Source of the DNA: Paenibacillus riograndensis SBR5
GTDB lineage: Bacteria; Bacillota; Bacilli; Paenibacillales; Paenibacillaceae
Direction: 5' to 3'
DNA length: 64,000 nucleotides
NCBI RefSeq assembly: GCF_000981585.1
Contig: NZ_LN831776.1
Coordinates: forward strand, 6,949,216 to 7,013,215
Both the position numbers and the translations under genes were made by a program. Positions within the stretch are counted from its first letter, which is position 1; each line of letters starts with the position of its first letter. The notes below the pieces were generated by a model. That model was not told the origin of the DNA and did no database searches. It saw only the letters and a list, made by a program, of their open reading frames with translations. This document shows positions 1 to 9,093 of the stretch, one piece after another.

Positions 1-61
1 AAATACTTCGCAGCTTCTCCTACTGGCATACATGCTGACTGAGAATAACTGTGTCCTTACT

Positions 62-80
62 GAGAATGAGAGCCATTATT
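62..80. promoter_or_regulatory. Fur-box-like site (weaker copy)
   Basis: The 19 bases GAGAATGAGAGCCATTATT match the classical Fur consensus GATAATGATAATCATTATC at 14 of 19 positions. A better copy lies 55 bp away at 136-154. The regulated gene would be to the left of the window. The match is seen; iron control is inference. Confidence 0.4.
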
Positions 81-98
81 AAGGCCCTTAAAATGACA

Positions 99-129
99 CA
101 TGCTGCCCCGGCTCAGCCGGGACAGCATG
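99..129. terminator. Strong hairpin between two Fur-like boxes
   Basis: CATGCTGCCCCGGCT pairs with AGCCGGGACAGCATG with almost no loop, giving a near-perfect 15-bp stem. No long T-run follows on either strand, so a terminator is only one reading. A structured leader or a cruciform operator is the alternative. It lies between the two Fur-like sites. Confidence 0.35.
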
Positions 130-135
130 GTAAAT

Positions 136-154
136 GAGAATGATAATCGTTGTT
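136..154. promoter_or_regulatory. Fur-box-like site
   Basis: GAGAATGATAATCGTTGTT matches the Fur consensus GATAATGATAATCATTATC at 15 of 19 positions, with the central ATGATAATC core intact. It is more than 100 bp from the terminator of the minus-strand operon ending at 340, so it most likely controls a gene left of base 1, for example iron uptake (inference). Confidence 0.5.
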
Positions 155-253
155 GCAATTGTACAAATTTATTTCCTCAGTGCAACTTGTAGCTATAATA
201 TACCATGATCTGCGAAAAAGTAAAGCAGGAGACTAACCTGAACATTTTGGGGT

Positions 254-307
254 AAAAAAAAGGCATCCCAAACCACTGATTAGCGGCTGCCGGGATGCCT
301 TTTTTTT
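254..307 (-). terminator. Rho-independent terminator of the GH94 operon
   Basis: AAAAAAAGGCATCCC and GGGATGCCTTTTTTT form a 15-bp stem flanked by A and T runs, so it can work in both directions. It lies 33 bp after the GH94 stop codon and closes the minus-strand operon 7548-340. Confidence 0.9.
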
Positions 308-339
308 GCTGACGCTTACTGTCCGTGAACTTGCAAGGG

Positions 340-2814
340 CTACAGGATAACCTCTACCTTAACCATAGCTTTTTCCGGGTAAGCGGGCACTATGTTGCCT
401 TCCAGCCGCTGGCCATCCACACGGATTTCCTTCACACCCTTGCAGTTATGTGAGCTGTTGGTTACAGAAATCTCGTAGAGGCAGCCGCGGAATCTCCGGT
501 TCACCGTGAAGCCTTCCCACTCCGAGGGAATGCACGGATCAATGGACAGCCCCTCCAGGACTGGCTTAATGCCCATAATATACTGGGTAGCAGCAATATA
601 CATCCAAGCGGCAGTACCGGTCAGCCAGGATACGTTGGCCAGTCCGAACTTATCCGATTCCGGCCCGAACAGATTGGAGGCATAGACATACGGTTCTGCC
701 TTATAGCGCCATATTCCGGCCTGCTCCATAGCGACGTTCGGAATCAGCTGGCGGTAATACTTGTAGGCCTGATCTCCTCTACCCAGCATACATTCCGCAA
801 TAATAGCCCAGGTATTGGCATGGCAGAAGACCGCGCCATTTTCACCCGTGCCCTTGTTGTAATTGGTCAGCGGGTCTGCAGGATCAGGGAAAGTGGTGAT
901 GGAAGGATGCAGCTTCTTAATGCCCAGCTCCGTATCCAGAATATCACGCACGCTGTCCATAGCCTGCACGGCTTTGTCTGGCTCGGCCATGCCGGACAGG
1001 GTGGCCCAGGTTTGCGCGTTGAGCCAGATTTTGGCCTCGTCGTGCTCATCCGTACCGAGGAAACGCCCGTCATCCATCACCGCCCGCCGGAACCACTGCC
1101 CATCCCAGCCCAGCGTGTTCACCAGGTCCTTCTGGTTCTCATACATCGCTTCATAACCTGCTGCATGCTCCGGATGGCCGGATGCCGCTGCCAGATCCTT
1201 CATGCGCAGCAGTACCGTCCCGAGCTGCATCGCCGTCCAGATGCTCTCCCCTTTGCCCTGGCGGCATACACGGAAAAGCTGGTCGTTCCAGTCCGAACGC
1301 AGCATTAACGGGAAGCCGTTCGGTCCCAGCCGGGAGGCGGTAAAATCGATGGCCCGCTTCAAATGCTCATACAGCGTGCCTTCGCCGCCGTCATAAAAGG
1401 GCAGGCTCTCCTGCAGAAATCCGGCATCCCCGGTCTCCGCGAGAATGTCCCATACCGCAAGCGCGGTCCACAGATGGTCATCGGAATGAATGCTGGTCAC
1501 CGGGTCCCAGCCCTCATTCGGGAAGAAATAATGGTTCACATGTCCATCCTGATATTGCTGCCCCAGCAGCAGGCGGACCTTCTCTTTCGCCGCCTCCGGA
1601 TCAAACGGGGCCACGGCCAATATATCCTGCGCGGTATCCCGGAAGCCTACACCCCGGAAGGTGCCGGTGGCATAAAAGGAAATATTGCGTGAGAAGAGGA
1701 AGTTCCGCTGGGCCTGATACGGGTTCCAGATGTTGAGCATCCGCTGCGCATCTGCATCCGGCAATTCGCAATTCCAAGCGCCCAGATAGCTGTCCCAGTT
1801 CTCTTTAAGGGCTGCATAGGAACGGGCGACGAAATCCGCCTCCCGCGAATGCTCAATAGCCTGCTCTACTTCCACTTCATCCATTGCCGTCCCCAGGAAA
1901 AAGTTCACGGTCCGGGTTTCACCGGGCTGCAGGGTCACCTGTACCTGGAGCGCGCCGCAGGGGTCCCCGCCCAGGAGCGTTGAGCCCGTGCAGCCTCCCT
2001 GCTCAATGGCTGCGGGATTGGATTCACTGCGGTAGCTGCCGATAAACTCTTCACGGTCGCCGTCGTAGCTGTGCAGCGGCGTATCGGACATCATGTATAC
2101 CAGCGGCGTCTCCTCCGGCTTCGGCTGATTCTCAACACCGTATTTGTAGACCAGCGCTTCCTTGGGGTGATACTGCACCGATACCTGATGTTTGTTGTAG
2201 CACTGCCACTGCAGCTCGCGCATGAATTCCATCATGCCAAACTCGGCGTAAGCATACACATTCAGCACCTTCACCGCAGGGCTGTTGTTCGTCAGTGTCA
2301 GATTCCAGATCAGCGAGTTCTCATAGGGCCCGACAAAATAAACGGTCTTCGCAGCGACCTCATCCTCCTGAGCCTCGAAACGGGTATACCCCAGGCCGTG
2401 GCTGCTGCTCCATTCCTGCGGCTTCTGGAAGGCAGGCTCATAGGTAGGACACCAATAACGCCCCGTTCCGGCATCCTGGAGGTAAATATAGGGGCCGGAA
2501 CGGTCTGTCGGCAGATGGAAAAACCGGTAGCGGGTAATCCGCCAGATCTGGGGGGATTTATAAAAAGCCACCCCGCCGCCCGCATGGGACAGCATGGTGT
2601 GAAACGTGCCGTTGGACAGGTAGTTCATCCATGGTGTCGGCATGTCATGACGTTTGAACTCGACTTCCTTCAGTTCGTCGCGGAACGTAAAATACTGGTC
2701 AAGCTGCTGCTCACGGACAACCGCTGCGCCTCCAGCGGTTTTTACTACGCCCTTCTTGTGCTCTTTAGAGCCGGATAGGCCGGCAGGACTTGCGGGTCCG
2801 GGTTGCTTCATCAT
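340..2814 (-). CDS. GH94 family glycoside phosphorylase (cellobiose/chitobiose-phosphorylase-like)
   Basis: An 824-residue cytoplasmic protein, the usual length for GH94 enzymes, which phosphorolyse beta-linked disaccharides to a sugar 1-phosphate and a free sugar. The N-terminal super-beta-sandwich carries family features (YLSNGTFHTM, GGGVAFYKSPQIWRITRYR). The (alpha/alpha)6 barrel has SDWND near residue 508, whose Asp is the general acid in the family, plus WLNAQTWATLSG and the phosphate/sugar-loop stretch NKGTGENGAVFCHANTW. GAGAGGAG lies 8 bp before the ATG at 2814. It is the last gene of an operon with a GH2 enzyme 31 bp upstream. The acceptor specificity cannot be read from the sequence: cellobiose, chitobiose, cellobionate or laminaribiose are all possible. 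The first ~35 residues are a Gly/Lys-rich extension not expected to be part of the fold. Confidence 0.88.
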   Translation of the reverse strand: MMKQPGPASPAGLSGSKEHKKGVVKTAGGAAVVREQQLDQYFTFRDELKEVEFKRHDMPTPWMNYLSNGTFHTMLSHAGGGVAFYKSPQIWRITRYRFFHLPTDRSGPYIYLQDAGTGRYWCPTYEPAFQKPQEWSSSHGLGYTRFEAQEDEVAAKTVYFVGPYENSLIWNLTLTNNSPAVKVLNVYAYAEFGMMEFMRELQWQCYNKHQVSVQYHPKEALVYKYGVENQPKPEETPLVYMMSDTPLHSYDGDREEFIGSYRSESNPAAIEQGGCTGSTLLGGDPCGALQVQVTLQPGETRTVNFFLGTAMDEVEVEQAIEHSREADFVARSYAALKENWDSYLGAWNCELPDADAQRMLNIWNPYQAQRNFLFSRNISFYATGTFRGVGFRDTAQDILAVAPFDPEAAKEKVRLLLGQQYQDGHVNHYFFPNEGWDPVTSIHSDDHLWTALAVWDILAETGDAGFLQESLPFYDGGEGTLYEHLKRAIDFTASRLGPNGFPLMLRSDWNDQLFRVCRQGKGESIWTAMQLGTVLLRMKDLAAASGHPEHAAGYEAMYENQKDLVNTLGWDGQWFRRAVMDDGRFLGTDEHDEAKIWLNAQTWATLSGMAEPDKAVQAMDSVRDILDTELGIKKLHPSITTFPDPADPLTNYNKGTGENGAVFCHANTWAIIAECMLGRGDQAYKYYRQLIPNVAMEQAGIWRYKAEPYVYASNLFGPESDKFGLANVSWLTGTAAWMYIAATQYIMGIKPVLEGLSIDPCIPSEWEGFTVNRRFRGCLYEISVTNSSHNCKGVKEIRVDGQRLEGNIVPAYPEKAMVKVEVIL

Positions 2815-2845
2815 AAGTTTGGCTCCTCTCGGGGTTGGAAAATGC

Positions 2846-5800
2846 TCACTTGGGCTCTACCTCATCCATCGTCAGCCGGTACTCCAAATCGTTCATATAA
2901 GTACCATCGCTATTCAAGAACACCATGCCGAAGGCAAAGTCCTCCCGGCCGCCCTGGACGATGGCAATCAGCCGGTTGATTCCGCTGCTCAGCCGGATCT
3001 CCTTCTCCGGGGCTGCAACCTGTTCCCCGTTCATATAAATCTCGAAGGCATTGTCCGATTGCACCTGCAGCCTGCCGGTGCGGACGTTTCCAGTCCTGCT
3101 GTCCTCAGACAGTGCCGGGAGATGCACAAAGCAGCTCAGGAACACCGGACAGCCTGCCGGGTCCGGAATCAGCAGTGTTCCGTCGGCGCGGCGTTCTTTT
3201 TTCTTCATCCAGCCGTACAGCCCCTCACCCAGATTGTTCAAGGAGAATTCAGGGTCGGTATAATAATCCTTCATGGCCTGATAGTCCACATACGGCGGAC
3301 AAGGCAGCACCATTGCAGTTTCCACTGCCCATTCCGCATCCCCTTTATCACGGATCAGCAGCTCATCCGCGAAGGCGGCGCCCATATTTCCCAGCAGGCG
3401 GGTGTAGAGGCGCAGGCTTTTGTCGCTGTCCGCTTCCGTGAGCAGCTGCGAGCAGATAATTTCTCCCTCGCCTGCCGCGATCCGGATCAGAAAGCCTCCG
3501 GGTTCACGCGCCTTGTCGCGGTTCAGCTCGACCAGCGCCAGTCTGCTGTATTCTGCTGTGTGCTGCCCGGCAAAATAATCCTTCCAGGCTGTTCCCTCCA
3601 CGCTGGTGCACAGCACCTCGGCGTCCGGGACTTCCAGCCTGTGCAAGGCCAGCTCCCGGTTCACTACATCCCGGGGCGAGAGAAATACCTTGTCGAACCC
3701 GAACAGGTCGACAGGGCTGAATCCTTGGACGGCGGCGTGCGCATAGTCCGCCTCCAGATGGTACGTCCCGTGCGGCGCGATGCGCACGGGACGGTCCAGC
3801 AGGCGGGCGAGTGCCTCCTGCCCGCCGGGCTCTGCCGGCAGCACCAGCACCCTGCTGCCGGCACTTGCAGCCTGCCGGACGGCCTCAGCCGCGCCCGGTC
3901 CGTTCAGCAGCCCGGCCTCCACCACGAGGAGGCCGGGACTTAGGCTGGATAAGCCTGCGGCGCTGTCCAGCCAAGTGCCCTTGAGGCGAAGCTTGCGGAG
4001 CAAAGCTTCCGCCGGGCTGCCGCTGCGGACCCATACCGCAGCGGGCACCGGTGCCGCAGCCGCGGGGACCGCGCGGCCCGCATAGCGGAGCAGGCCCCGC
4101 AGCAGCAGGCAGGCCTGGGGAATCCGGTGGAGATGATCCATGATCTCCAGCTGATTAGCCAGGAACATTCCTGCACCGTTCCGGTATTCCAGAAGCGGCG
4201 ACCACAAGTCCCCGCCGTCGCCGAAATCACCGCTGCTGCATTCCAGCAGCAGGGTGAAATCCCCGGTTACCGGCTTCTCAAAAGCTGCCTTAATAATCGG
4301 CAGCGGCCCTTCCTCGCGGAGCTCCTCATGCCAGAACATCAGGTCCTCGTCGCCAAGACCCTGAAGTACAGGATGTTCATAGCTGCCCGCCTGGGCGCGG
4401 ATGAACTCTCTGCGGACCAGGGGAAGCTTGCCGGGGGAGAGATGAAGCTGCTCCAGCAGCAGCAGCCTGCCTCCTTGCTGAACAAAACCCCTCAGCTTCC
4501 GGTCCAGCCCCCCGTCCATATCCGGCATTTTGCTGCCGACAATCAGCAGAATGCCGCCGGGCAGCTGCTCTATGGCTTCAGGATCTATGCGGTCCAGGTC
4601 AGGAACCAGAACTTTAATCACCTCATAGTCCCTATCTGAGCCTGTATAAACGGCGGGCAGCTCCAGTGCTACCGGAGCAGTCTTGCAGCTGCCGGACAGC
4701 AGCCTGTAGCTGAGACTAAGCTCATGCTTCAGTTCCCCCCCATGGAACAGCCTGGCCGCAAGCACAGCTTCCCCCTCGCCATCGACGGAATCCGGCATCC
4801 ACTCCAGCCGGATACACCGCCGTTCAGCAGGCTCTTGCCGGAAGCTGAAGGCCCGCGTATGAACCACGCGTCCGTCCTGCTGAACGGTGCATTCAATGGT
4901 TACTGCTTGTTCGGCCAGCGTATCGTTATACACATCGAAGCTGCGGCGGATCGGCGAGTCGTCGAAAAAGCAGCGGTTATACTCGGCAGCTATCATCGTG
5001 ACCGGTTTGAACGCCTCCGCCATGATATCGAAGGAGGGGTTGACCCGATACGCCGGGTATTCCTCCGGCAGCAGTCCGTTGTTCAGTGAAAGTGAGTATG
5101 CCGGAATAAGCACAGGCTTGGGTCCTGGTTCCGTCAGATCCGCAGGCGGCAGAGCAATATCCCGGTCCGGCATCGCCCGCATGAAATAATGGACGAAGTT
5201 GAAGGTGGAGATGCCGGACACCCCCTGGCGCCGCGCATATTCCACGAAGAGCCGCTCTTTCTGGGCAAGCCCGGCAGCACTAGCGTCCGTATCGCGGTAT
5301 GCCCCAAGCCCCACGTACATGCTGCTGTTCTGCGGGCAGATGTACCACCAGCCGCCGTGTTCACCAAAGGTGAGCGGAACCGTACGGTCCCATTGGGAGA
5401 TCGTTCCGTCGATGTTGTAGTGCCGGCTCTCTACCTCCGTAAGCTCCTTGGGGAGCAGCCGGTTATCCCCTTCGACCATGATTGGGCGGGTGGAATCCAG
5501 GTCCCGCATCAGCTTCATCAGGCCGGGAATATGCTGCTTGTAGCCGTCCCGGCCGTCGACCCAGCGCATCTCGTTCTGCACACTCCACAGGATGACGGAA
5601 GGATGGTTTTTGTCACGTTGCACCAACCGCTGCACATGTGCCCGGCAGTTGGCTATGAAATCCGGATGATTGGCATCCATCGATTTGCTGGAGCCATAAA
5701 TCGCGGTTTCATCGACGATAAGCATCCCTTCCTCATCGGCAATCCGCAAATAATCGGACGGATACGGCTCGGCATGCAGCCGGATGCTGTTGACGCCCGC

Positions 5801-6877
5801 CTGTCTGCACATGCGGTACCAATTGCGGATATAGCCTTCTGTCTGCTGCGCCGCACCCTGGAAGTGCCAGGAATCCCCGCGCAAGTTAACGGGAGTTCCG
5901 TTCAACATAAACTGCGGACCTTCACACCAGAATTCCCGGAAGCCGAACGTTCCGGTGCGGCGGTCGAGAGTTTCCCCTCCTGCCCGCAGCTCAAGCTCCA
6001 GTTCATACAGATTAGGAGTTTCGGGACTCCACAGCCTGGCGTCCGGCCACGACAGCACAAACCGGGCTTTCTGCCACTCCCTGTTGTCCGCGTTCTCACA
6101 TAATTGCCGGCCTTCTCCTGCCTGCAGAGGTACGGCTTCTGCACCAGCCTCCGCTTCAAGCACCGGCAACGCCCCTGGTTTCCGGTCGTTTACCTTAAGG
6201 AATACCCGCAGCGGTTCCGCATACGCGCTGCCGGATTCCGTACCAATTAGCGCGTCCACCTCCAGAAGGCCTTGGCGGAAAAGGGTGCGGATCGTAATAT
6301 CCTCCAGCGTTACAAGCGGATAGCTTTCGAGGAATACATCCTGCCAGATTCCCCTTGCCATTCTGCCGAACCAGGAGCCTGCAAGCCCCGTAATCTTCCT
6401 GTCCCCGGAGGGCAGCACCGTTTGATCAAAGCTTCCGCAGACCACATGCAGGTGCTGCTCCTCACCCGGCTTCACCCGTGAGCTGATATCCAGCCGCAAG
6501 GGCAGATACCCGTCCTCCCAGACGGCGATCCGCTCGCGGTCCAGATAAACCGCCGCCTTTTGCATAATCCCATCGAACCGCAGGACAATCCGCTGCCCCA
6601 GCATAGTCTCAGGCACCTGGAAGGACCGGTGCAGCACACCAGCTTCCGCCGCATCCCATTCCCTTGGATAGCCGTATACATCCAGCGGCGCGAAGCCATG
6701 CTCTGCGACCTCTCCGAATTTTTTGCCTGATGGCTGCGGATAGCCGTGGCGCCAGCTGGAAGGAACCTGTACCTTGCGTGCCTCATACACCAGCCTTTCC
6801 GGAAGAGTCCGGTTGAGGGGCTGGCCGTAGAGCGGCATGAAATCCCATTCGCCGTTCAAACATATCGATGTGCGCAT
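2846..6877 (-). CDS. Large GH2 family glycoside hydrolase (beta-galactosidase/glucuronidase type)
   Basis: A 1343-residue protein. Residues ~1-200 form the GH2 sugar-binding jelly roll (NGEWDF, VPSSW, FDGIMQKAAVYLD). An Ig-like domain follows, then a TIM barrel starting near residue 330 (LRGDSWHF, GVNSIRLHAEPYP). The acid/base Glu is in WSVQNEM (about 436) and the nucleophile Glu in TFGEHGGWW (about 506). The final ~700 residues are far beyond a standard GH2. They include a stretch resembling a glutamine-amidotransferase-like or BglX-type accessory fold (ILLIVGSKMP, GGRLLLLEQ) and a C-terminal sandwich. The ATG at 6877 is chosen because AGGAG lies 8 bp upstream; longer in-frame starts would overlap the upstream gene. 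No signal peptide is seen, so it is probably cytoplasmic. Substrate unknown; the GH94 partner suggests a disaccharide released from an oligosaccharide. Confidence 0.85.
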   Translation of the reverse strand: MRTSICLNGEWDFMPLYGQPLNRTLPERLVYEARKVQVPSSWRHGYPQPSGKKFGEVAEHGFAPLDVYGYPREWDAAEAGVLHRSFQVPETMLGQRIVLRFDGIMQKAAVYLDRERIAVWEDGYLPLRLDISSRVKPGEEQHLHVVCGSFDQTVLPSGDRKITGLAGSWFGRMARGIWQDVFLESYPLVTLEDITIRTLFRQGLLEVDALIGTESGSAYAEPLRVFLKVNDRKPGALPVLEAEAGAEAVPLQAGEGRQLCENADNREWQKARFVLSWPDARLWSPETPNLYELELELRAGGETLDRRTGTFGFREFWCEGPQFMLNGTPVNLRGDSWHFQGAAQQTEGYIRNWYRMCRQAGVNSIRLHAEPYPSDYLRIADEEGMLIVDETAIYGSSKSMDANHPDFIANCRAHVQRLVQRDKNHPSVILWSVQNEMRWVDGRDGYKQHIPGLMKLMRDLDSTRPIMVEGDNRLLPKELTEVESRHYNIDGTISQWDRTVPLTFGEHGGWWYICPQNSSMYVGLGAYRDTDASAAGLAQKERLFVEYARRQGVSGISTFNFVHYFMRAMPDRDIALPPADLTEPGPKPVLIPAYSLSLNNGLLPEEYPAYRVNPSFDIMAEAFKPVTMIAAEYNRCFFDDSPIRRSFDVYNDTLAEQAVTIECTVQQDGRVVHTRAFSFRQEPAERRCIRLEWMPDSVDGEGEAVLAARLFHGGELKHELSLSYRLLSGSCKTAPVALELPAVYTGSDRDYEVIKVLVPDLDRIDPEAIEQLPGGILLIVGSKMPDMDGGLDRKLRGFVQQGGRLLLLEQLHLSPGKLPLVRREFIRAQAGSYEHPVLQGLGDEDLMFWHEELREEGPLPIIKAAFEKPVTGDFTLLLECSSGDFGDGGDLWSPLLEYRNGAGMFLANQLEIMDHLHRIPQACLLLRGLLRYAGRAVPAAAAPVPAAVWVRSGSPAEALLRKLRLKGTWLDSAAGLSSLSPGLLVVEAGLLNGPGAAEAVRQAASAGSRVLVLPAEPGGQEALARLLDRPVRIAPHGTYHLEADYAHAAVQGFSPVDLFGFDKVFLSPRDVVNRELALHRLEVPDAEVLCTSVEGTAWKDYFAGQHTAEYSRLALVELNRDKAREPGGFLIRIAAGEGEIICSQLLTEADSDKSLRLYTRLLGNMGAAFADELLIRDKGDAEWAVETAMVLPCPPYVDYQAMKDYYTDPEFSLNNLGEGLYGWMKKKERRADGTLLIPDPAGCPVFLSCFVHLPALSEDSRTGNVRTGRLQVQSDNAFEIYMNGEQVAAPEKEIRLSSGINRLIAIVQGGREDFAFGMVFLNSDGTYMNDLEYRLTMDEVEPK

Positions 6878-6882
6878 CCTTT

Positions 6883-7548
6883 TCACTCCTCTTTTTTGCC
6901 TGCGGGGACGGCTACGTTTAGCACCATAGTGAGCTTTTTCCAAATTTCCTGGTCAGGCTGCGCATCCCCCCACTTGATAAAATGCGGCTCCATAACTTCC
7001 CCCCAATGCTCCGGCCTGAGATTCGTTGTCAGCTTGCCGGAATACGGCACGGGTTCCACCGTCGCGGGCAGCTCGGAATAGAAGAACAGCAAATTCTCAT
7101 GAAGCCCGATGATCCCGTACTTGTCCCCGTCTCCCGGACGCTCCTCCTGATACTGATAATGGTAATAGACATAGCTTGAAACCTGCTCCGGCTTCAAAAC
7201 AGCCACCCTTCCAAAGGGTGTTCTTTCCCCTTGGCTGCGCTTCCAATACTCTCTGGAAACAGGCTGCTGATAATGAAAAATATCCATCATGGGCGCCCAC
7301 CATCTCGGCTGTTCCCCTCCCGGCCAGACCTGGAGCAGTTCCCCGTTATCCGCCAACAGCTTCTCCGGTTCATGCCGCTCTCCGCCGCATTCATAATAAA
7401 GGAACAGCTCTTTGCCGCCCTTAAATATGCTGAGCCGGGTTACATCCAGCAGTTCCATACGTTCATTCAATTGTTGAAGCCGAGAGGGGAAAAAGGACTC
7501 CGGAACTCCGCCTTCCCTGCACTCGCCCCTGTATAAACAGCGCTGCAT
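6883..7548 (-). CDS. Conserved hypothetical protein, L-rhamnose-mutarotase-like duplicated alpha/beta fold
   Basis: A 221-residue protein; the ATG at 7548 has GGAGG 6-7 bp upstream, better than the in-frame ATG 24 bp further out. Two similar halves can be seen: LQQLNERMELLDVTRLSIF followed by ELFLYYEC, and PEQVSSYVYYHYQYQEE followed by GLHENLLFFYSE. This resembles the dimeric alpha/beta-barrel pattern of L-rhamnose mutarotases (helix, then SIF.. and LF.Y.E strands) fused in one chain. The fold assignment is inference from pattern only. It is the first gene of the operon, 5 bp before GH2. An anomer-converting role for a sugar feeding the GH94 phosphorylase would fit, but is not proven. Confidence 0.6.
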   Translation of the reverse strand: MQRCLYRGECREGGVPESFFPSRLQQLNERMELLDVTRLSIFKGGKELFLYYECGGERHEPEKLLADNGELLQVWPGGEQPRWWAPMMDIFHYQQPVSREYWKRSQGERTPFGRVAVLKPEQVSSYVYYHYQYQEERPGDGDKYGIIGLHENLLFFYSELPATVEPVPYSGKLTTNLRPEHWGEVMEPHFIKWGDAQPDQEIWKKLTMVLNVAVPAGKKEE

Positions 7549-7645
7549 AAGCACCCTCCAACTTTGTGTCATCTACCTCTTCAGATTAGCGCATCCGGAC
7601 GGCCGGTTCCTTGACGATCAAGCCCTTCTTTAGCATAATAACGAC

Positions 7646-8512
7646 ATGACAAATAAACTGTATGCACGGGATTTGGGACTGGAGCCCGGCTTTACTTTCC
7701 GAATTCAGAAATGCCCGCTTACCCATGACTATTATGTTCACTCCCATGACTTCTCGGAGCTGGTGGTCATTTTGGAGGGGAGTGCGATTCATATCATCGA
7801 AGGAAGGGAGTATCCCGTTTCTGCGGGACAGGTATTTTTTATTCACAGCGATATCTCCCACGGCTACAAAAATGTGCAGAATATTCAATACGTCAATGTA
7901 ATGTTCCATCCCGATCAGCTGCTGCAGCTGCCTGAGCTGAAGCTCCTGCCGGGATTTCAGGCCTTGTTCTATCTGGAGCCGTTCTTCCGCAAAGAGATGT
8001 TCTTCAAGGGGATGCTCTCGCTGGAGCCAAGGCAGCTGGATGAGGTGAATCTTTTGCTGGACCGGATACTGGAGGAGCATGACCGGCAGTCAGACGGGTA
8101 CCGGCTGATGATCCGCACCTATTTCACAGCGCTAGTCGGCACCCTCTCAAGGTATTACCGGCAGAATGGCGGCGGGACGGAGAACAAAGCGCTGCGGATC
8201 GGGGAGGCGATTACCTATATTGAGGAGCATTTTTTGCAGCCTGTCTCTTTGCAGGATCTGGCCGATCTGGCCTTTATGTCCAAGCGCCAGTTCCTCCGCG
8301 TGTTCACCCGGAATTATCATACGACGCCCATGGATTACATCATCCGCAAACGGCTGGACTACTCCTGCACACTGCTGCGCAATCCGGAGCTGTCCATCTC
8401 GCAAGTCGCGATGGATAGCGGGTTCCGGGACCATAATTACTATTCTAGACAATTCAAAAAAGTGTTCCTCTGCACGCCTTCCGAATACCGGACACATAAG
8501 GCCGGGCTGTAA
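7646..8512 (+). CDS. AraC/XylS family transcriptional regulator with N-terminal cupin
   Basis: A 288-residue protein. Residues ~15-90 form a cupin sensing domain (HSHDFSELVVILEGSA, then FFIHSDISHGY). The C-terminal ~100 residues are a double HTH of the AraC type (ITYIEEHFLQPVSLQDLA, MSKRQFLRVF, SQVAMDSGFRDHNYYSRQFKK). It is divergent from the GH2/GH94 operon, 97 bp away, and is the obvious candidate activator of that operon in response to its sugar. The ribosome-binding site before the ATG is weak, so translation may be low. Confidence 0.88.
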   Translation: MTNKLYARDLGLEPGFTFRIQKCPLTHDYYVHSHDFSELVVILEGSAIHIIEGREYPVSAGQVFFIHSDISHGYKNVQNIQYVNVMFHPDQLLQLPELKLLPGFQALFYLEPFFRKEMFFKGMLSLEPRQLDEVNLLLDRILEEHDRQSDGYRLMIRTYFTALVGTLSRYYRQNGGGTENKALRIGEAITYIEEHFLQPVSLQDLADLAFMSKRQFLRVFTRNYHTTPMDYIIRKRLDYSCTLLRNPELSISQVAMDSGFRDHNYYSRQFKKVFLCTPSEYRTHKAGL

Positions 8513-9093
8513 CGTGACGGCAGGCCGGAATCGGAGCCACGGGCGGAATTGAAGGCAGCCTTTGAAGAAAAAGTACGGGTAAAATGAACAGCGCATAAGT
8601 TGCTGAACGAGAGAACGCGCAATCGCTTGAAGACACATCACGCTTACGGATGGACAGTCCCCGCCCCGCTGCTTATCAAGCGCACACTATTGCACAACGC
8701 GGGGATGCTGGATGGCCCAAGCCATCGGGGAATCCGGACTTACAATCGCTGGATTTCCCGGTACTGCCCCGGCAACTTCCCTGCAGGGACGTATCAACGG
8801 CATTTTTGCCGTTGTTTCACGGCTAGCTGACGTGCTGAGGCTTAACAACGGCACTTTTGCCGTTGTTTTCACCGATCACGGCTGCGCCGCGCCTAACAAC
8901 GGCACTTTTTAAAATGTTAAGGGAAAAATCCGCTTAGCTCTGTATGAAGCTCTATGCTGCCCAAAAAACCTTTTTTTTGAACTCATTGAAGCCAGATGAC
9001 AATATGTCGTCTATGAACAAGACTTGCTAATCTCTGCGGACTCTGGCATTCTTCATAATGGAAACAATCGAGCAATCAGGAGGGTACGATGTT
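8513..9093. other. Intergenic spacer with palindromic repeats
   Basis: No credible gene was found in these 580 bp. The first half has no clear structure. The second half holds two palindromes and one half-copy of the CAACGGCA/TGCCGTTG repeat described separately, followed by the promoter region and ribosome site of the deacetylase gene at 9094. Confidence 0.6.
8795..8910. repeat. Cluster of CAACGGCA-TGCCGTTG palindromic repeats
   Basis: Three related units are spaced about 50 bp apart. At 8795-8814 CAACGGCA and TGCCGTTG flank a TTTT loop. At 8844-8867 AACAACGGCA and TGCCGTTGTT flank CTTT, a perfect 10-bp stem. At 8895-8910 only the left arm remains (AACAACGGCACTTTTT). A fourth copy is at 52354-52377. 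The stems followed by TTTC could act as weak terminators, but the dispersed copies look like a REP-type family. Confidence 0.8.

Noticed and set aside
2654..3943. Long plus-strand open frame (429 codons) opposite the GH94/GH2 genes
   Set aside because: It lies antisense to two well-supported genes, has no ribosome site and reads His/Gln/Arg-rich with no domain; it is a by-product of GC-rich codon usage.
8600..8912. Small plus-strand frames in the repeat-bearing spacer
   Set aside because: They cross the palindromes, have no ribosome site and change frame without protein-like composition.
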